Below are positions 1 to 8,911 of a DNA stretch of 64,000 nt, piece after piece. Below the pieces are notes generated by a model. It saw nothing but the letters and a program-made list of their open reading frames with translations, was not told where the DNA came from and made no database searches. The stretch lies in NCBI RefSeq assembly GCF_004917075.1, contig NZ_SSYB01000005.1, forward strand, positions 456,633 to 520,632. The letters are read 5' to 3'. Source of the DNA: Geomonas edaphica (GTDB taxonomy: Bacteria > Desulfobacterota > Desulfuromonadia > Geobacterales > Geobacteraceae). Within the stretch, counting starts at the first letter, position 1. The number at the start of each line of letters is the position of its first letter. Position numbers and translations under genes: made by a program.

Positions 1-629
1 GAGGCCGCCGAGAGCTTGGAGAGGGCAGCGAGCGCGATGGTGTAGTCTCGCTGCTGCTGGGTCGCGCCGCTCATCGCGATCACGGTCGGCGCCACCGGGC
101 GGGTGGCGAGGATGTCGAACGGGAAGAGGTTCGAGAGCAGGGCGTTCGCCGAGGCGATGGCGGTCTCGGTGAGGACGCTGCCGCTTCCGGCGGCGAGTGC
201 CTTCCTCGTTGCGAGCTCGGTGAGCGGGGTGACGCTTGCCTGCACCGTGTTGCCCGCGTTGGCGATCACAGCCACGGCACGCAGCGGCGCGGAGGTGCCG
301 ATGGCGAGCGTCGCGCCGGTCGCTTCGTCGGTGTAGCTGCCGGTGGCCTCAACAATAACGATCCCCTTGTAGGAACCGAGATCGGCCGTGTAGTAGCCGG
401 TGCTGTCGGTTAAGGCGCTGGTGAGGAAGATCTTGGTTGCCGTGTCCCCGTTCGCCCCCGGTGTGTAGAGCTTCACCTCTCCCTGGATGGGGCCCTTGGA
501 AACCACGCCGGACACGGTGGTATGGGGAGGGCCGCTCGGGCCTGTCCCGGAGGTGCTCCCCCCTCCGCCGCATCCGGCGATGAGGGCGAAGAGGGTAAAG
601 ATTTTGGCGAGTAGAAGAGTTGTACGCAT
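1..629 (-). CDS. Lipoprotein, C-terminus beyond the window (partial)
   Basis: The frame is open from an ATG at 629 to the left edge (209 codons seen). It begins MRTTLLLAKIFTLFALIAGC, a hydrophobic leader ending in a lipobox (IAGC), then a Gly/Ser-rich spacer, which points to a lipid-anchored envelope protein. The following stretch (TTVSGVVSKGPIQGEVKLY) resembles the carboxypeptidase-regulatory-like or Ig-like fold that often follows such anchors, and the rest is Ala/Thr/Ser rich. The stop lies outside the window. It sits 27 bp downstream of the giant secreted protein on the same strand, so the two may be co-transcribed. Function is unknown; the lipoprotein call is firm, the domain call is weak. 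Confidence 0.75.
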   Translation of the reverse strand, partial: MRTTLLLAKIFTLFALIAGCGGGGSTSGTGPSGPPHTTVSGVVSKGPIQGEVKLYTPGANGDTATKIFLTSALTDSTGYYTADLGSYKGIVIVEATGSYTDEATGATLAIGTSAPLRAVAVIANAGNTVQASVTPLTELATRKALAAGSGSVLTETAIASANALLSNLFPFDILATRPVAPTVIAMSGATQQQRDYTIALAALSKLSAA

Positions 630-656
630 GTCCGTTCCCTTATGAAAGTTTGATGG

Positions 657-3600
657 TTACCATGTCACCGCGCCGACCATCCTGGCGAGGATGATGAGCG
701 CGTCGCTTGCGTCGAGTCTCCCGTCGGGGAGCGGCTTGCCGTTTCTGAACGGGGCGAGGTCGGCATGGCGCAACTGCTGCGCCGTAGGCGTGATCTTGCC
801 GACCGCGGCCTTCAGGCAGAGCTGGGCATCGGCGAGGTCGACCTTGCCGTCCAGGTTCATGTCTCCGTCCGGGTCGGTGGCGAAGCTCCAGGTGTAGTTT
901 TGCAGCAGGCGATTTCCCGCCGGGTCCGTGATGGCACCGGTCAGGGTCGCCGTGTAGGTGGTGGCGTAGGCGAGCGGAGCGCTAAGGGTGAGGGTGGCGG
1001 TGTGGGTCGCCTGGTCGTAGCTGATCGCTCCGGGAACCGCCGGGGTCAGGTAGAAGGTGTTGCCGTTCACCGTGGCCGGATCGACGTCCTTGCTGAAAAC
1101 GACGCTCACCGTGTGGGTGGCGACCGAGAGCCGCACGGCGCCGTCTGCCGGTGTGGTGGAGCTTACCACGGGGGGGACCAGGTCGACGGTCCAGGAATAT
1201 GCCTTGGCCGGTGTCTCAACGTTGCCCGCGACGTCCTTTGCCGACACCGCGAAAGTGTGCTGCGCCGTCGAAAGTGCGCTGTAACTCACCGTGCAGGAGG
1301 TCGTCGTCGACGCGCTGCAGTTGCAGGGGGCAGAGACCCCGTCCAGGCTGCAGATGAAAGTGGCGGGCTCGTTCGCGCTGAAGCTGAAGGTCGCACTGGA
1401 GAGGTTCGACAGCAGCGACGGCTTCGCAGTTATGGTGGTTACCGGCGCGACGTTGTCGATCACCACGTTCACCGAGGCGGGGGGCGACTGCTGGTTCCCG
1501 GCGTTGTCGGTCACCGTCGCCTGCACCGTGTAGCTGCCGTCGGGGAGGGCGCCGCTTGTGTAGCTCCAGCTCTTGTTGCCGCTGTTGTAGAAGGGGGTGC
1601 CGGTCACCGACTGGCCGAGGGCGTTCACGATGGCGATGGTGATCTGCTTCACGCCGGTTCCCGGGGCCGGGTCGTCGGCGGTGCCGCTCACCGTGATCTG
1701 CTGCCCGGTCAGGTAGGGGGTCACAAGCGGCGTGATGGTCGAGGTGGGCGGGGTGGTGTCGATGGTCACGCTCCGGCTGACCACCTGGGACGGGTTGCCG
1801 GTGACGGCGCCGGACAGGTTCGGGGCCACGTCGAGGGCGCGCGCCTGGATGGTGTAGTTGCCGTCCGCAGGGAACTGCCAGTTGTAGCTCCAGGCGGTGG
1901 AGCCGGCGGCATCCTGCCAGGAGACGGTTGCGGGAGGTGTCGCGCTCGGGAAGATGGCCACCTGGACCTTTTGCAGCGGAAGCCCGCCGGTTGCGGCCTG
2001 CGCCGTGCCGGTGATGAGGTGCGGGGAGCCGCTCCCGAGGAGCGCGCCGTCGGTAGGTCCCCCGAGGGCGACTTCGGGAAGCGGGTTGTTGACGATGAAG
2101 CTGCTCCCGGTCGTCGCGGCCTGCACGTTGCCTGCGTTGTCCACCGCCTGGGCCTGCACCGTGTAGGTGCCGTTCACCGGCAGGCTCCAGAGGTACCCCC
2201 AGCTCGACCAGGGAGCAGCCGGTGCGACACTCGTGTCGGTGGCCGCGTTCGCGCCGCCGCCGTTCACGGAGATGTTCACGCCGCTCACGCCCGAGACGGT
2301 GTCGGCGGCGCTCCCGGTGATCTGGTAGCTGATCCCGGAGAGCGGGGCGAGCGGGACGTTCACGCTGGAGGTCGGCTTGTTGTTCGCGTCCACGATCCAG
2401 CCGTAGCTCCTCGTGGTCGGAGCGCCGGTGCTGGTGTTGCCGGCGAGGTCGGTCCCCTGGACCGTGAAGAGGTGGGGGCCGTCGGCAAGTCCCGTGTAGC
2501 TTTTGGGACTGGTGCAGGAGGTGGTCACGCCGTCCAGGCTGCAGGCGAAGGTTGACGTTTCGTTGGCCGAGAAGGTGAAGCTCGCCGAGGTCAGCTGGGT
2601 GTAGGCCGCCGGTACCGTCGTGATGGTGGTCGCGGGCGGGGTCGTGTCTATGGTCCAGGTGTAGGTCTTGGCGGTGGTCTCCACGTTCCCCACCGTGTCG
2701 GTGGAGAGGACGCTGAAGGTGTGGCTGCCGTCGGGAAGCGCCGCGAAGGAGAAGGGGGAGCTGCAGGCGTTACTGATCCCGCTGTCGATCCGGCAGACCG
2801 AGGTGGAGCCCGCCTTGTCGACGGTGAAGCCGAAGGAGCCCGACGCGGTGCTGTCCAGAAGCGGCGGGAAGGACGTGATGGTGGTGACCGGCGGCGTGTT
2901 GTCCAGGGTCAGGTTGATGCTGGAGAGGGCGCTCTGCACGAAACCGTTTGTGTCGGTGGCGCGCGCCTTGATCACGTAGGGGCCGTTGGGCGGCAGCGGC
3001 GAGGCGGTCCAGCTGTAGCTCCACTGGGTCCACGAGTTGAGGGTCGGGCTCTTGGTGGCGCTCTGCCAGGTGGTACCGCCGTCGGTGGATACCTCCACCT
3101 TGGCGAGGGTTGCACCGGTGCCGGCGGAACCGTCGCTTTGGTTTCGGTCGATGGCGCTCCCCGCGATCAGCACCGGGCTCTTCCTCGTATCGCCACTCAC
3201 CGGGGAGGTGATGGTCGCCTGGGGGGGATACCCCCCGGTGCCGATGAGGAACGTGGTCACCGGCTGGTTCACCGCGTCGGAGTGCACGGTGAGCGAGGCG
3301 GTCTTGTTGCCGGGGGCGACCGGGAGAAAGCCGACGGTGACGGTGCAGTAGTCCCCGGCCTCCACGGTCAGGTTCGGGAGCAGGGCGAGGTTGCACTCGC
3401 GCGCGCCCCCCTGGGTGATGCCGTAGAGCGCGGCGTCGGTTCCGGCAAGCGAGAGCGACGAGATCTTAAGCTGCAGCGTTCCCGTGTTCTGGAGGGAGAA
3501 GCTCACCTGTTTGGTGTCCCCTATGTTCACCTGGCCGAAGCTGTACGGGGCGGATGCAAGCGGCGCGGCGGGGGTGACCGCGGAGACCGCGCTCAGGTTC

Positions 3601-5492
3601 AGGTTGAAGACCCTGCCGGTCGCGGTGGCGGCGTACACCTTCTTCGTCGCCGCGTTCGCGCTCAGGGCGTTCACGTTCTTGTCGGTGAGGCCGGTGTTCA
3701 TCGCGGTCCAGATGTCGCCGCCGTTGGTCGAGAAGAAGACCCCGCCGCCGGCGGTCCCGGCGGTGATGAAGTTCGGCACCCCGCCGGAGAGGGCGATCGA
3801 CTTCACCACGATATTGGTGAGACCGCTGCTGCTTGCCACCCAGGTCGTCCCGTTGTCGCCGGACTTGAAGAGTCCCGCACCGGTCCCAAGGTAGAGGCTT
3901 ACGCCGTCCGAGGCGACCGTGTACACCACGGTGTTGGTGAGCCCTGAGTTCACCTGGGTCCAGCTCGTCCCGTCCGAGCGGAACACCCCGCCGCCGTTGG
4001 TTCCGGCGAAGAGGTAGCCCCCCTTGAAGGTGAGCGTGGTGACGTCGCTGTTGGACGGCTGCCCGGCTCCGTAGGCGCTCCAGGTGTCGACGCCGTTCCA
4101 GACGAAGACCCCGAGCGAGGTGGCTGCGTGGAGCGTGGCACCTGCGTCGAGGGCGAGGGCGCGGACGTCGCTGGTCGGAAGGGTGGCGCTGATGTCGGTC
4201 CAACCGCCGCCGTCGTTCGTCGACCTGAAGACGCCGTTGCCGGAAGCGGCGTAAAGCGCCGTTCCGGTCGCGTCGTAGAGAAGCGCTGTGGCGAACATCC
4301 CTCCGGCCGCGTTGTCGATGGTGGCGCTCCAGCTGCTTCCGCTGTCGGTGGAACGATAGATCCCTCCGCCGGCGAACCCCGCCACCACGACGGTCGGATC
4401 GGTAGGCTTCACGGTCACCGCCCGCCCCTGTCGCAGCCCCGAGGAGAGAGAGGACCAGGCAGCACCGGTGCTTTTGAAGGCGCCCAGGGTGGTCGCCGCG
4501 TAGAGCGTGGTGCGGCTCGTCGGGATGTTAGCGAGCGCGTGCACCGCCGCACCCGGGGTGAGCCCGGAGGCGAAGGCGCTCCAGTTCCCCCAGTTACCCG
4601 AGGTGTAGCTCTGGCGGTATATCCCGTTCGCCGTTCCAGCGTAGAGCACCGTCGGTGCCGAGGGGTTGTCGACGAGGATGCTGGCAACCGCCTGGCTCCC
4701 CAGTGAGGCGGCGCCGTCCTGCGCCCAGGTCGCCGCGCCGTCGGTGGAGAGATACATCCCGGTGGCCGTTCCCACGAAGAGCGTGACCGGGGTCGTCGCG
4801 GCGTAGGCGAGGGAGAGGACGTCGGTGTCGGCTAGCGAGGTGTTCGCCGCGTTCCAGGTGGCGGCGCCGTCCGCGCTTTTGTAGACCCCGCCAGCGGTCG
4901 CCGCGTAGAGTACGCCCGGTGTCGACGGATCGACTAAGAGTGCGCGTACGTCCAGGCTCAAAAGACCTGTGTTCGCGGTGCTCCATGACGAGCCCCCCGT
5001 CGTGCTTTTGTACACGCCGGAGCCGGTTGCCGCGTAAACGGTTGCGGTGGAGAGTGGATCGATGGCGATGGCGCGTACCGGCACCCCGGAAGCACCCGTC
5101 GAGGAGTCGTTCCAGGAGAGGCCGCCGTCGGCGCTTTTGAAGATACCCTGTGCCGTGGCCACGAAGATCACCTTCGGGTCGACCGGGTGCACCGCCAGTG
5201 CCGCCACACGCCGGTTGGAGAGACCTCCGTTCAGCGCCGACCAGATGCTCCCCCCGTCGCTCATGCCGTACACGCCGCCGCCGTCGGCGCCGACGTAAAT
5301 CGTGGCCGGAGTCGTTGGGGCCACCGCGAGGGCGGTGAGCGTCCCCTTGTTGGGGATAGGGGCCGGCCCGTTGCTCGACCAGTTGTTGAAGACCACCGCG
5401 GCGTCGGCGCCTGCGCAGGGCAACAGGGCCGCCGTCAGGGCCGTGAGCACGATGAGCCGGACGCGGCGCGCCAATGCAGCTGCAAGTTTCAT
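657..5492 (-). CDS. Secreted giant: BNR-type propeller repeats, ASH-like domain, Ig-like domains, C-terminal dockerin
   Basis: This 1611-aa exported protein starts MKLAAALARRVRLIVLTAL, a typical Sec signal peptide ending near ADA. Residues about 35-640 carry around a dozen repeats of about 45 aa with the pattern SxDGGxxW and 'IYVGADGGGVY'-like strands, as in BNR/sialidase-like or photosystem-stability-type propellers. Next is an Ash/choice-of-anchor-D-like domain (FGQVNIGDTKQVSFSLQNTG), then several Ig-like repeats with paired cysteines (TFACSLDG), an SbsA-like Ig domain (VVSSTTPADGAVRLS), and a C-terminal type I dockerin-like pair of EF-hand loops (DPDGDMNLDGKVDLADA and GRLDASDAL). I chose the ATG at 5492 because it starts the signal peptide and has a ggagag site; an in-frame start at 5564 would add 24 charged residues. 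Likely a cell-surface or secreted binding protein; the ligand is unknown. Confidence 0.85.
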   Translation of the reverse strand: MKLAAALARRVRLIVLTALTAALLPCAGADAAVVFNNWSSNGPAPIPNKGTLTALAVAPTTPATIYVGADGGGVYGMSDGGSIWSALNGGLSNRRVAALAVHPVDPKVIFVATAQGIFKSADGGLSWNDSSTGASGVPVRAIAIDPLSTATVYAATGSGVYKSTTGGSSWSTANTGLLSLDVRALLVDPSTPGVLYAATAGGVYKSADGAATWNAANTSLADTDVLSLAYAATTPVTLFVGTATGMYLSTDGAATWAQDGAASLGSQAVASILVDNPSAPTVLYAGTANGIYRQSYTSGNWGNWSAFASGLTPGAAVHALANIPTSRTTLYAATTLGAFKSTGAAWSSLSSGLRQGRAVTVKPTDPTVVVAGFAGGGIYRSTDSGSSWSATIDNAAGGMFATALLYDATGTALYAASGNGVFRSTNDGGGWTDISATLPTSDVRALALDAGATLHAATSLGVFVWNGVDTWSAYGAGQPSNSDVTTLTFKGGYLFAGTNGGGVFRSDGTSWTQVNSGLTNTVVYTVASDGVSLYLGTGAGLFKSGDNGTTWVASSSGLTNIVVKSIALSGGVPNFITAGTAGGGVFFSTNGGDIWTAMNTGLTDKNVNALSANAATKKVYAATATGRVFNLNLSAVSAVTPAAPLASAPYSFGQVNIGDTKQVSFSLQNTGTLQLKISSLSLAGTDAALYGITQGGARECNLALLPNLTVEAGDYCTVTVGFLPVAPGNKTASLTVHSDAVNQPVTTFLIGTGGYPPQATITSPVSGDTRKSPVLIAGSAIDRNQSDGSAGTGATLAKVEVSTDGGTTWQSATKSPTLNSWTQWSYSWTASPLPPNGPYVIKARATDTNGFVQSALSSINLTLDNTPPVTTITSFPPLLDSTASGSFGFTVDKAGSTSVCRIDSGISNACSSPFSFAALPDGSHTFSVLSTDTVGNVETTAKTYTWTIDTTPPATTITTVPAAYTQLTSASFTFSANETSTFACSLDGVTTSCTSPKSYTGLADGPHLFTVQGTDLAGNTSTGAPTTRSYGWIVDANNKPTSSVNVPLAPLSGISYQITGSAADTVSGVSGVNISVNGGGANAATDTSVAPAAPWSSWGYLWSLPVNGTYTVQAQAVDNAGNVQAATTGSSFIVNNPLPEVALGGPTDGALLGSGSPHLITGTAQAATGGLPLQKVQVAIFPSATPPATVSWQDAAGSTAWSYNWQFPADGNYTIQARALDVAPNLSGAVTGNPSQVVSRSVTIDTTPPTSTITPLVTPYLTGQQITVSGTADDPAPGTGVKQITIAIVNALGQSVTGTPFYNSGNKSWSYTSGALPDGSYTVQATVTDNAGNQQSPPASVNVVIDNVAPVTTITAKPSLLSNLSSATFSFSANEPATFICSLDGVSAPCNCSASTTTSCTVSYSALSTAQHTFAVSAKDVAGNVETPAKAYSWTVDLVPPVVSSTTPADGAVRLSVATHTVSVVFSKDVDPATVNGNTFYLTPAVPGAISYDQATHTATLTLSAPLAYATTYTATLTGAITDPAGNRLLQNYTWSFATDPDGDMNLDGKVDLADAQLCLKAAVGKITPTAQQLRHADLAPFRNGKPLPDGRLDASDALIILARMVGAVTW

Positions 5493-5702
5493 GAGGACCT
5501 CTCCAGTCTTGGTTTCTGCACGCCCGTTGCGCTTCTTAAAGAAGCGACCGGTACTGTTAGACATTTCGGGAGAAGCAGGAAAAACATGAGAGGAAAGAGT
5601 TGCAATTTACTCATCCCTGTTTTAACTTTTCCGACACCGCTTAACATTGTGGCTTAAAGACCGCATGCGTCCTCATTGCTACTAAAAGGAAAACACCGCC
5701 GG

Positions 5703-6386
5703 ATGCACGATCCCAGAATACTCATAGTCGCCAATGATCCCGATGCTGGAAGCGCGTACCTTGATGCCATTGCCAGAGCGGGGGCGCAGGGAGAGCTGGC
5801 ACACTCATTTGAACAGATGGCCGAGATGGCCAAGGAGCGCTCTTACAACGGTTTCCTGATCGACATCCTCACCCTGGTGCGTTGCAGCAAGGAGGCGAAG
5901 GTCATCGCCTATGAGAGCATCAACCTCTTCCCGGTATTGCGGGTGAAGTGGGACCCGCGCGGAAAGAAGATAAAGCTGAGCCCGCTCGAACAGACTTTCT
6001 CACCCGACAGCGACGCCGCGCTGCGTTTTTTCATCGAAAGCCGCTGCAGACTCTTCCCGGCCCGTTCGCTGCGCCGGCACACCCGCAAACCGATCCATCT
6101 GAACCTCTGGTACAGTAGCGATCCCTCCTTCCCCGAAGCTGCGACGCACCGCTCCTTTGCGGTGAACCTCAGCATGGGCGGCCTCTTTCTCCACACCATG
6201 GAAGAGCTTGCGTGCGGTGCAACGGTCTGGCTGCGCCTTCTCGATATCGACCCGACTCCCATCGCCGCAACCGTGCGCTGGACCCAGCACTGGGGAGAGG
6301 GGCGCTGCGTCCCGGGAGCGGGGCTGCAGTTCGAGACGCTCACCGAGATGCAGCGAACCGAACTCACCCGTATCATCACCCCCTGA
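5703..6386 (+). CDS. PilZ-domain protein with degenerate receiver-like N-terminus
   Basis: The 227-aa product begins RILIVANDPDAGSAYLDAI, which looks like the first strand and helix of a response-regulator receiver, but the usual acidic pair and phospho-aspartate context are not evident. The C-terminal half (from about residue 125) has the PilZ signature: an Arg-rich RRHTRK box and NLSMGGLFL, matching the RxxxR and (D/N)xSxxG elements that bind cyclic di-GMP. It is therefore a likely cytoplasmic c-di-GMP effector. The ATG at 5703 is preferred (aaaagga upstream); an upstream TTG at 5676 would add nine residues. It is followed after 12 bp by the NRDE gene and probably co-transcribed with it. 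Confidence 0.75.
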   Translation: MHDPRILIVANDPDAGSAYLDAIARAGAQGELAHSFEQMAEMAKERSYNGFLIDILTLVRCSKEAKVIAYESINLFPVLRVKWDPRGKKIKLSPLEQTFSPDSDAALRFFIESRCRLFPARSLRRHTRKPIHLNLWYSSDPSFPEAATHRSFAVNLSMGGLFLHTMEELACGATVWLRLLDIDPTPIAATVRWTQHWGEGRCVPGAGLQFETLTEMQRTELTRIITP

Positions 6387-6398
6387 CCGGAACTCCAC

Positions 6399-7154
6399 AT
6401 GTGCACGCTGCTACTTGCCTACCAGGCCCACCCGCAGTACCGGCTCGTCATCGCCGCCAACCGTGACGAATACTACCGTCGTCCCACCGCGCCGGCGCAG
6501 TTCTGGAAGGACGCACCGCACATCTATGCCGGCCGCGACCTGGTCCATGGCGGCACCTGGCTTGGCGTCACCACCACCGGACGCATCGCCGCGCTCACCA
6601 ACTACCGCGATCCAAGCGATCTGCACCGTCACGGCCCCTCCCGCGGCAGGCTCGTGAGCGGCTTTCTCGAGGAGGATGCCGCGGCCGAAGCCTACGTGGC
6701 CAGCCTGCGCGCCTCCAGCCTCGCCTACGGCGGTTTCAACCTTCTTTTGTATGACGGCGAAGACCTCCTCTGTTATTCCAACAAAAGCGACCAGACGGTC
6801 CGCATCGAGCCCGGCATCCACGGGCTTTCCAACCATCTCCTGGACACCCCATGGCCGAAGGTGCGCTGCGGCAAGGAAGGGCTCGCCCGCATCCTCGCCG
6901 GGAAGAGTGTCGTCCCCGAGGACCTTTTCGCGCTGCTTGCCGACGAGACCCATCCTTCCGACGCAGAGCTTCCCGACACGGGCGTGGGGATCGACCTCGA
7001 GCGGCTTCTCTCCCCGGTCTTCGTCAAGAGTGCGGAGTACGGCACCCGCTGTTCGACCGTCTTACTGGTGGATCACGAGGGGAAGGCGACCTTCATCGAG
7101 CGTAGTTTCGAGGGTGGCGCGGTGCAGGATAGACGGGCGGAATTCAACTGGTGA
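6399..7154 (+). CDS. NRDE / TANGO2 family protein
   Basis: This 251-aa protein begins MCTLLLAYQAHPQYRLVIAANRDEYYRRP. The second-residue cysteine and the NRDE motif at about residues 21-24 define the NRDE (TANGO2, formerly DUF833) family, present from bacteria to man. Its biochemical role in bacteria is unsettled; eukaryotic members have been linked to heme or lipid handling. Other family blocks are visible (GGTWLGVTTTGRIAALTNYR and SNHLLDTPWPKV). Length is normal for the family. It follows the PilZ gene closely and ends shortly before a GC-rich palindrome region. Confidence 0.85.
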   Translation: MCTLLLAYQAHPQYRLVIAANRDEYYRRPTAPAQFWKDAPHIYAGRDLVHGGTWLGVTTTGRIAALTNYRDPSDLHRHGPSRGRLVSGFLEEDAAAEAYVASLRASSLAYGGFNLLLYDGEDLLCYSNKSDQTVRIEPGIHGLSNHLLDTPWPKVRCGKEGLARILAGKSVVPEDLFALLADETHPSDAELPDTGVGIDLERLLSPVFVKSAEYGTRCSTVLLVDHEGKATFIERSFEGGAVQDRRAEFNW

Positions 7155-7201
7155 GAGGGCGGCTGTCAGGAGGGGATGGCGATAACTGTCTCGATGCCTG
7201 A

Positions 7202-7239
7202 CGTCCCCCCCTTTGCGAAGGGGGGACAGGGGGGATTTG
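7202..7239. repeat. 38-bp G/C palindromic intergenic repeat, copy 1
   Basis: A run of seven C, the spacer tttgcgaa, six G, aca, six G and atttg. The C and G runs form a hairpin. The same 38 bp recur without a mismatch at 12571-12608, so this is a dispersed repeat and not a chance GC tract. Confidence 0.7.
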
Positions 7240-7244
7240 CCTTG

Positions 7245-7280
7245 AAGAGCCCCCCTTCCCGAAGGGGAAGGGGGGCTCTT
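7245..7280. terminator. Perfect 16-bp hairpin between convergent genes
   Basis: The arms aagagccccccttccc (7245-7260) and its exact complement (7265-7280) enclose a four-base loop. It lies between the convergent NRDE gene and the 381-aa lipoprotein gene, so it can serve both strands; there is no long T run on the plus side. Confidence 0.6.
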
Positions 7281-7288
7281 GGAAGGAC

Positions 7289-8434
7289 CTACTGGTACTG
7301 GATGTAGAGCGGTTTCGGCTGCAGCAAGAGCACCTCTTTCGGGGTGAGCAGCGCGTCCCCCTTCTTGGTGTCGTTGTGGTAAAAGAGCTTGAACCCGGTG
7401 AACTGCACCGGCTCAGCCACGACGTAATCCTTGTAGGAGTCGCGCTTCAGCCAAGGGGCGCCCCAGCCGTCCATGTTCATCACGATCTGCACCTCCGGGC
7501 GCAGCTGGATGTTCTTCGCGTTGGTCACGCCGTTTCTGGTGAAGCGGTGCACGATGAACACCTTCGGGGGGATGTTGTACTTCTTCACCAGCTCCTTCAG
7601 GTACCCCGAGGCGTAGTTTATGTCCGCCGCGTCGTAGGTGCCGATCTTGGTCCCCGGCTTCTTGCCGCTCTTGATCAGGTTGAATTCCGGATCGATGCCC
7701 AGGTGCACGTCGGGGTTCTTCAGGATCCACTCGAAGCGCGGCAGCACGTTGCGGATGTTGTCGTGCCCGGTCTGGATGTCGATGAACATAATGGCGTTGA
7801 TCGACTTGGCCCAGCTGTAGACGTCATTGATGATCTTGTCCGGCATGATCATCCGGTAAAGCCCCGCCTTGCCCGGGTCCCCCTGGGCGACCACCGCGAT
7901 CAGGTGCAGCGCCGGTTGTACCGGGTGCGACGGGTCGGCCGCCTGCCACTTGCCCACCTCGCGCTTAAGCCGCTGCAGCATGTCGTCCTTCTGGTATTCC
8001 CCCAGCGCCCCCATCCTCTTGGAGAGCGGGTTGCCGTAGTAGGCGACGATCCTCTTCTGCGGCAGGATCGAACCGGGAAGCGGCGCCGGATACTTGACCG
8101 GCCATCCCTTGGCAGCGGCGAAGTCCGGGTCCTCACCGGCGCGGTAAGACGTCTTCGGAGCGGTCGCGGCCTTTCCCTTCGCTCCCTTGGCTTTCTTGGC
8201 GCTCGAGTGCGCATCGAAGGCGGGAGACGTGGGCTGCGGCGCGGCAGCGGGCGCTTCGGTTGTCTGTGTCGGAGCCGGTGCGGCCTTAGCCGAGGAAGGC
8301 TGTCCCTGCGGTACCGTCTGGGCCGCAGCCGTGGAGGCCGTCGGCTTGTTGTCCTTGCATCCCGCCAGTGCCAGCGGCAGCGCCAGCATGGCGATCATCA
8401 AAAGGGCGGGGCGGTTGGTGGGGTAGAGGTGCAT
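7289..8434 (-). CDS. Lipoprotein of unknown function, possible TIM-barrel-like domain
   Basis: The 381-aa product starts MHLYPTNRPALLMIAML and has a clear lipobox (LALAGC), so it is lipid-anchored. Residues about 27-115 are a Thr/Ala/Pro/Lys-rich linker (repeated KAKGAKGK-type segments). The remaining ~265 residues form a compact domain with motifs such as RIVAYYGNPLSKRMG, IMFIDIQTG, HLGIDPEFNL and KVFIVHRFT, a pattern of short beta strands followed by acidic residues that could be a barrel, but I do not recognise the family. The start at 8434 is preferred over 8515 because the signal peptide begins there and ggagaag precedes it at suitable spacing. It is transcribed alone and converges on the NRDE gene. 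Confidence 0.75.
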   Translation of the reverse strand: MHLYPTNRPALLMIAMLALPLALAGCKDNKPTASTAAAQTVPQGQPSSAKAAPAPTQTTEAPAAAPQPTSPAFDAHSSAKKAKGAKGKAATAPKTSYRAGEDPDFAAAKGWPVKYPAPLPGSILPQKRIVAYYGNPLSKRMGALGEYQKDDMLQRLKREVGKWQAADPSHPVQPALHLIAVVAQGDPGKAGLYRMIMPDKIINDVYSWAKSINAIMFIDIQTGHDNIRNVLPRFEWILKNPDVHLGIDPEFNLIKSGKKPGTKIGTYDAADINYASGYLKELVKKYNIPPKVFIVHRFTRNGVTNAKNIQLRPEVQIVMNMDGWGAPWLKRDSYKDYVVAEPVQFTGFKLFYHNDTKKGDALLTPKEVLLLQPKPLYIQYQ

Positions 8435-8911
8435 ACGTCGAATCTTCTCCTTTATGTTGGTCCAGCCGGACATGGAACGGCCCTGCCGGCGTGGGATCTT
8501 TGAAGCTGTGATCATCGGAGTCTGGTTCTGGCGGCTGCTGGGGAGGTATGCGGGCGGGCTTTGATGCCTGGCACCTATGACAAAACCGACAAGCTGCCGT
8601 ACTTTACCCTTTTTGCGTTTGCGGTGTCAACAACGATGGGTGTTTTTGAATAGATAAATCTAATTTTTCTCCTCCGGAGCCGGTACGGGGACGTTTTTTT
8701 AGCATTTTCCCGGTGAAGTCGGCATGTTTAGGCCACTATGGCGTTGACGATGGCTCTTTCCGAGTGGTATGCTCGGCGACCGGAAAAAGGTCCGACCTCT
8801 TCGCAGGTACCGCCTTCCGGTGTTCCGATCGTAGATGCAGCTCCATTAGTCCCAGTTTCCCCCTGAAGCAGTCGCAGGTGAAATCTATTTCAATGTAACT
8901 GGAGGTGTCTG
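8435..8911. other. Long divergent intergenic region
   Basis: 477 bp between the leftward lipoprotein and the rightward ABC transporter. It has an AT-rich patch at 8640-8700 and one candidate sigma-70 promoter (entered separately). No convincing coding sequence was seen; the short open frame around 8713-8898 overlaps the promoter and has no ribosome binding site. Confidence 0.5.
8744..8773 (+). promoter_or_regulatory. Candidate sigma-70 promoter for ABC transporter
   Basis: TTGACG (8744-8749), an 18-bp spacer and TATGCT (8768-8773), about 140 bp before the start codon of the solute-binding protein. Match to consensus only; the start site is not known. Confidence 0.4.

Noticed and set aside
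765..2555. 596-codon frame on the plus strand inside the giant secreted gene
   Set aside because: It is the complement of the BNR/Ig gene, with Arg/Gly-rich composition, no ribosome binding site and no homology by eye; the minus-strand protein has clear domains.
8713..8898. 61-codon frame upstream of the ABC binding protein
   Set aside because: Overlaps a promoter candidate, no ribosome binding site.
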